33,267 bases of DNA from contig SCQY01000048.1 in assembly GCA_004298665.1 (NCBI GenBank), positions 1 through 33,267 on the forward strand, written 5' to 3'. Shown piece after piece: positions 32,837 through 33,267 of the stretch. The notes under the pieces were generated by a model, which saw only the letters and a program-made list of their open reading frames with translations, made no database searches and had not been told where the DNA came from. Numbering within the stretch: the first letter of the stretch is position 1; the number at the start of each line of letters is the position of its first letter. This DNA is from a bacterium (lineage in GTDB: Bacteria > Vulcanimicrobiota > Vulcanimicrobiia > Vulcanimicrobiales > SCRA01). A program made the position numbers and the translations under genes.

Positions 32837-33267
32837 GTGGCTGAGCACCAGCGAATCTTCGGTACCGACGGCGTGCGAGGAGTGGCTAACGCCGACCTCA
32901 CGCCGGAGCTGGCGTTTCGCGTGGGCCGCGCCGCCGCCGTCGTGCTGGCGCATGAAGTCGAAGCGGGCCGCCCGATCGTGGTCGGGCGCGACACACGCGT
33001 ATCCGGACCGATGCTGGAGGCGGCGCTGGTCGCCGGCATCTGCTCGGCCGGGCGCGGCGTGGTCTTGCTCGGCGTGCTGCCCACGCCCGCCGTCGCGCTG
33101 ATTGCACGCCTCGTCGGCGCCGCCGCGGGAGCCATGATCTCCGCCTCGCACAACCCCATTGCCGACAACGGCATCAAACTCTTCGGTGCGGACGGCTTCA
33201 AACTCTCGGACGCGCTCGAAGCGGAGATCGAGTCCGATATCGCCGCCGACAGCGGGCCGCGCCCCAC
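32837..33267 (+). CDS. glmM: Phosphoglucosamine mutase (3' end beyond window)
   Basis: 143 residues are visible from the GTG at 32837, preceded by AAGAAGGCGAG. It converts glucosamine-6-phosphate to glucosamine-1-phosphate for UDP-GlcNAc synthesis. The opening [20 protein letters not shown] and [11 protein letters not shown] are diagnostic. The phosphoserine loop is MISASHNP with Ser104 (E. coli Ser102), followed by [13 protein letters not shown]. It is 17 bp after cdaR. In Firmicutes GlmM binds CdaA and inhibits it, so the neighbourhood is functionally coherent. Confidence 0.95.
   Translation, partial: MAEHQRIFGTDGVRGVANADLTPELAFRVGRAAAVVLAHEVEAGRPIVVGRDTRVSGPMLEAALVAGICSAGRGVVLLGVLPTPAVALIARLVGAAAGAMISASHNPIADNGIKLFGADGFKLSDALEAEIESDIAADSGPRP

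Overview
The window is gene-dense, GC-rich bacterial chromosome with frequent GTG/TTG starts and 1-13 nt gene overlaps. The gene order mixes two signals. The division cluster ftsQ - DUF881 - sbp - ftsA - ftsZ and the cdaA-cdaR-glmM block are arranged as in Firmicutes and related Terrabacteria. A PilQ-type secretin with PilO- and PilP-like partners implies an outer membrane. Together these suggest a diderm Terrabacteria lineage such as Eremiobacterota (WPS-2) or Armatimonadota. That placement is inference from layout, not a database result.

Region 1 (1-6369) holds anaerobic-type metal redox enzymes. On the minus strand lie a formate dehydrogenase alpha subunit (fdhA) and its four-cluster ferredoxin-like beta subunit (fdhB, cut by the window edge). 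fdhA is a selenoprotein: an in-frame UGA at 3601-3603 encodes residue 196 and is followed at 11 nt by a SECIS hairpin with a GGUCU loop. Between fdhA and fdhB are four 80-bp tandem repeats. They encode a chain of overlapping ~32-residue mini-ORFs that runs without a break from the fdhA stop to the fdhB start; this is the most unusual structure here. Divergent from fdhA are a MoaD-like sulfur carrier and a tungsten-type aldehyde:ferredoxin oxidoreductase.

Region 2 (6366-8869, minus) has an exported FAD-dependent oxidoreductase and a GAF-GGDEF diguanylate cyclase.

Region 3 (8975-18230, plus) is one tightly overlapped unit: dnaE, hisZ, hisG, hisD, a Cof-type HAD phosphatase, ftsQ, a DUF881 (YlxW-like) gene and sbp. 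A minus-strand Bax-inhibitor-1 gene (18227-18880) separates it from ftsA.

Region 4 (19098-29398, plus) runs ftsA-ftsZ, then pilO-, pilP- and pilQ-like genes, an Mpo1-like gene, aroC, aroK, aroB and priA. It recalls the proteobacterial pilMNOPQ-aroK-aroB order, with ftsA-ftsZ standing where pilM-pilN would be.

Region 5 (29463-33267) has rpsT and rsgA on the minus strand, then on the plus strand an unrecognised 174-aa gene, cdaA, cdaR and the 5' part of glmM, linking c-di-AMP synthesis to cell-wall precursor supply.

I saw no tRNA, rRNA, CRISPR array, transposase or prophage gene. The only stretch over 300 bp without a conventional gene is the repeat tract between fdhA and fdhB.
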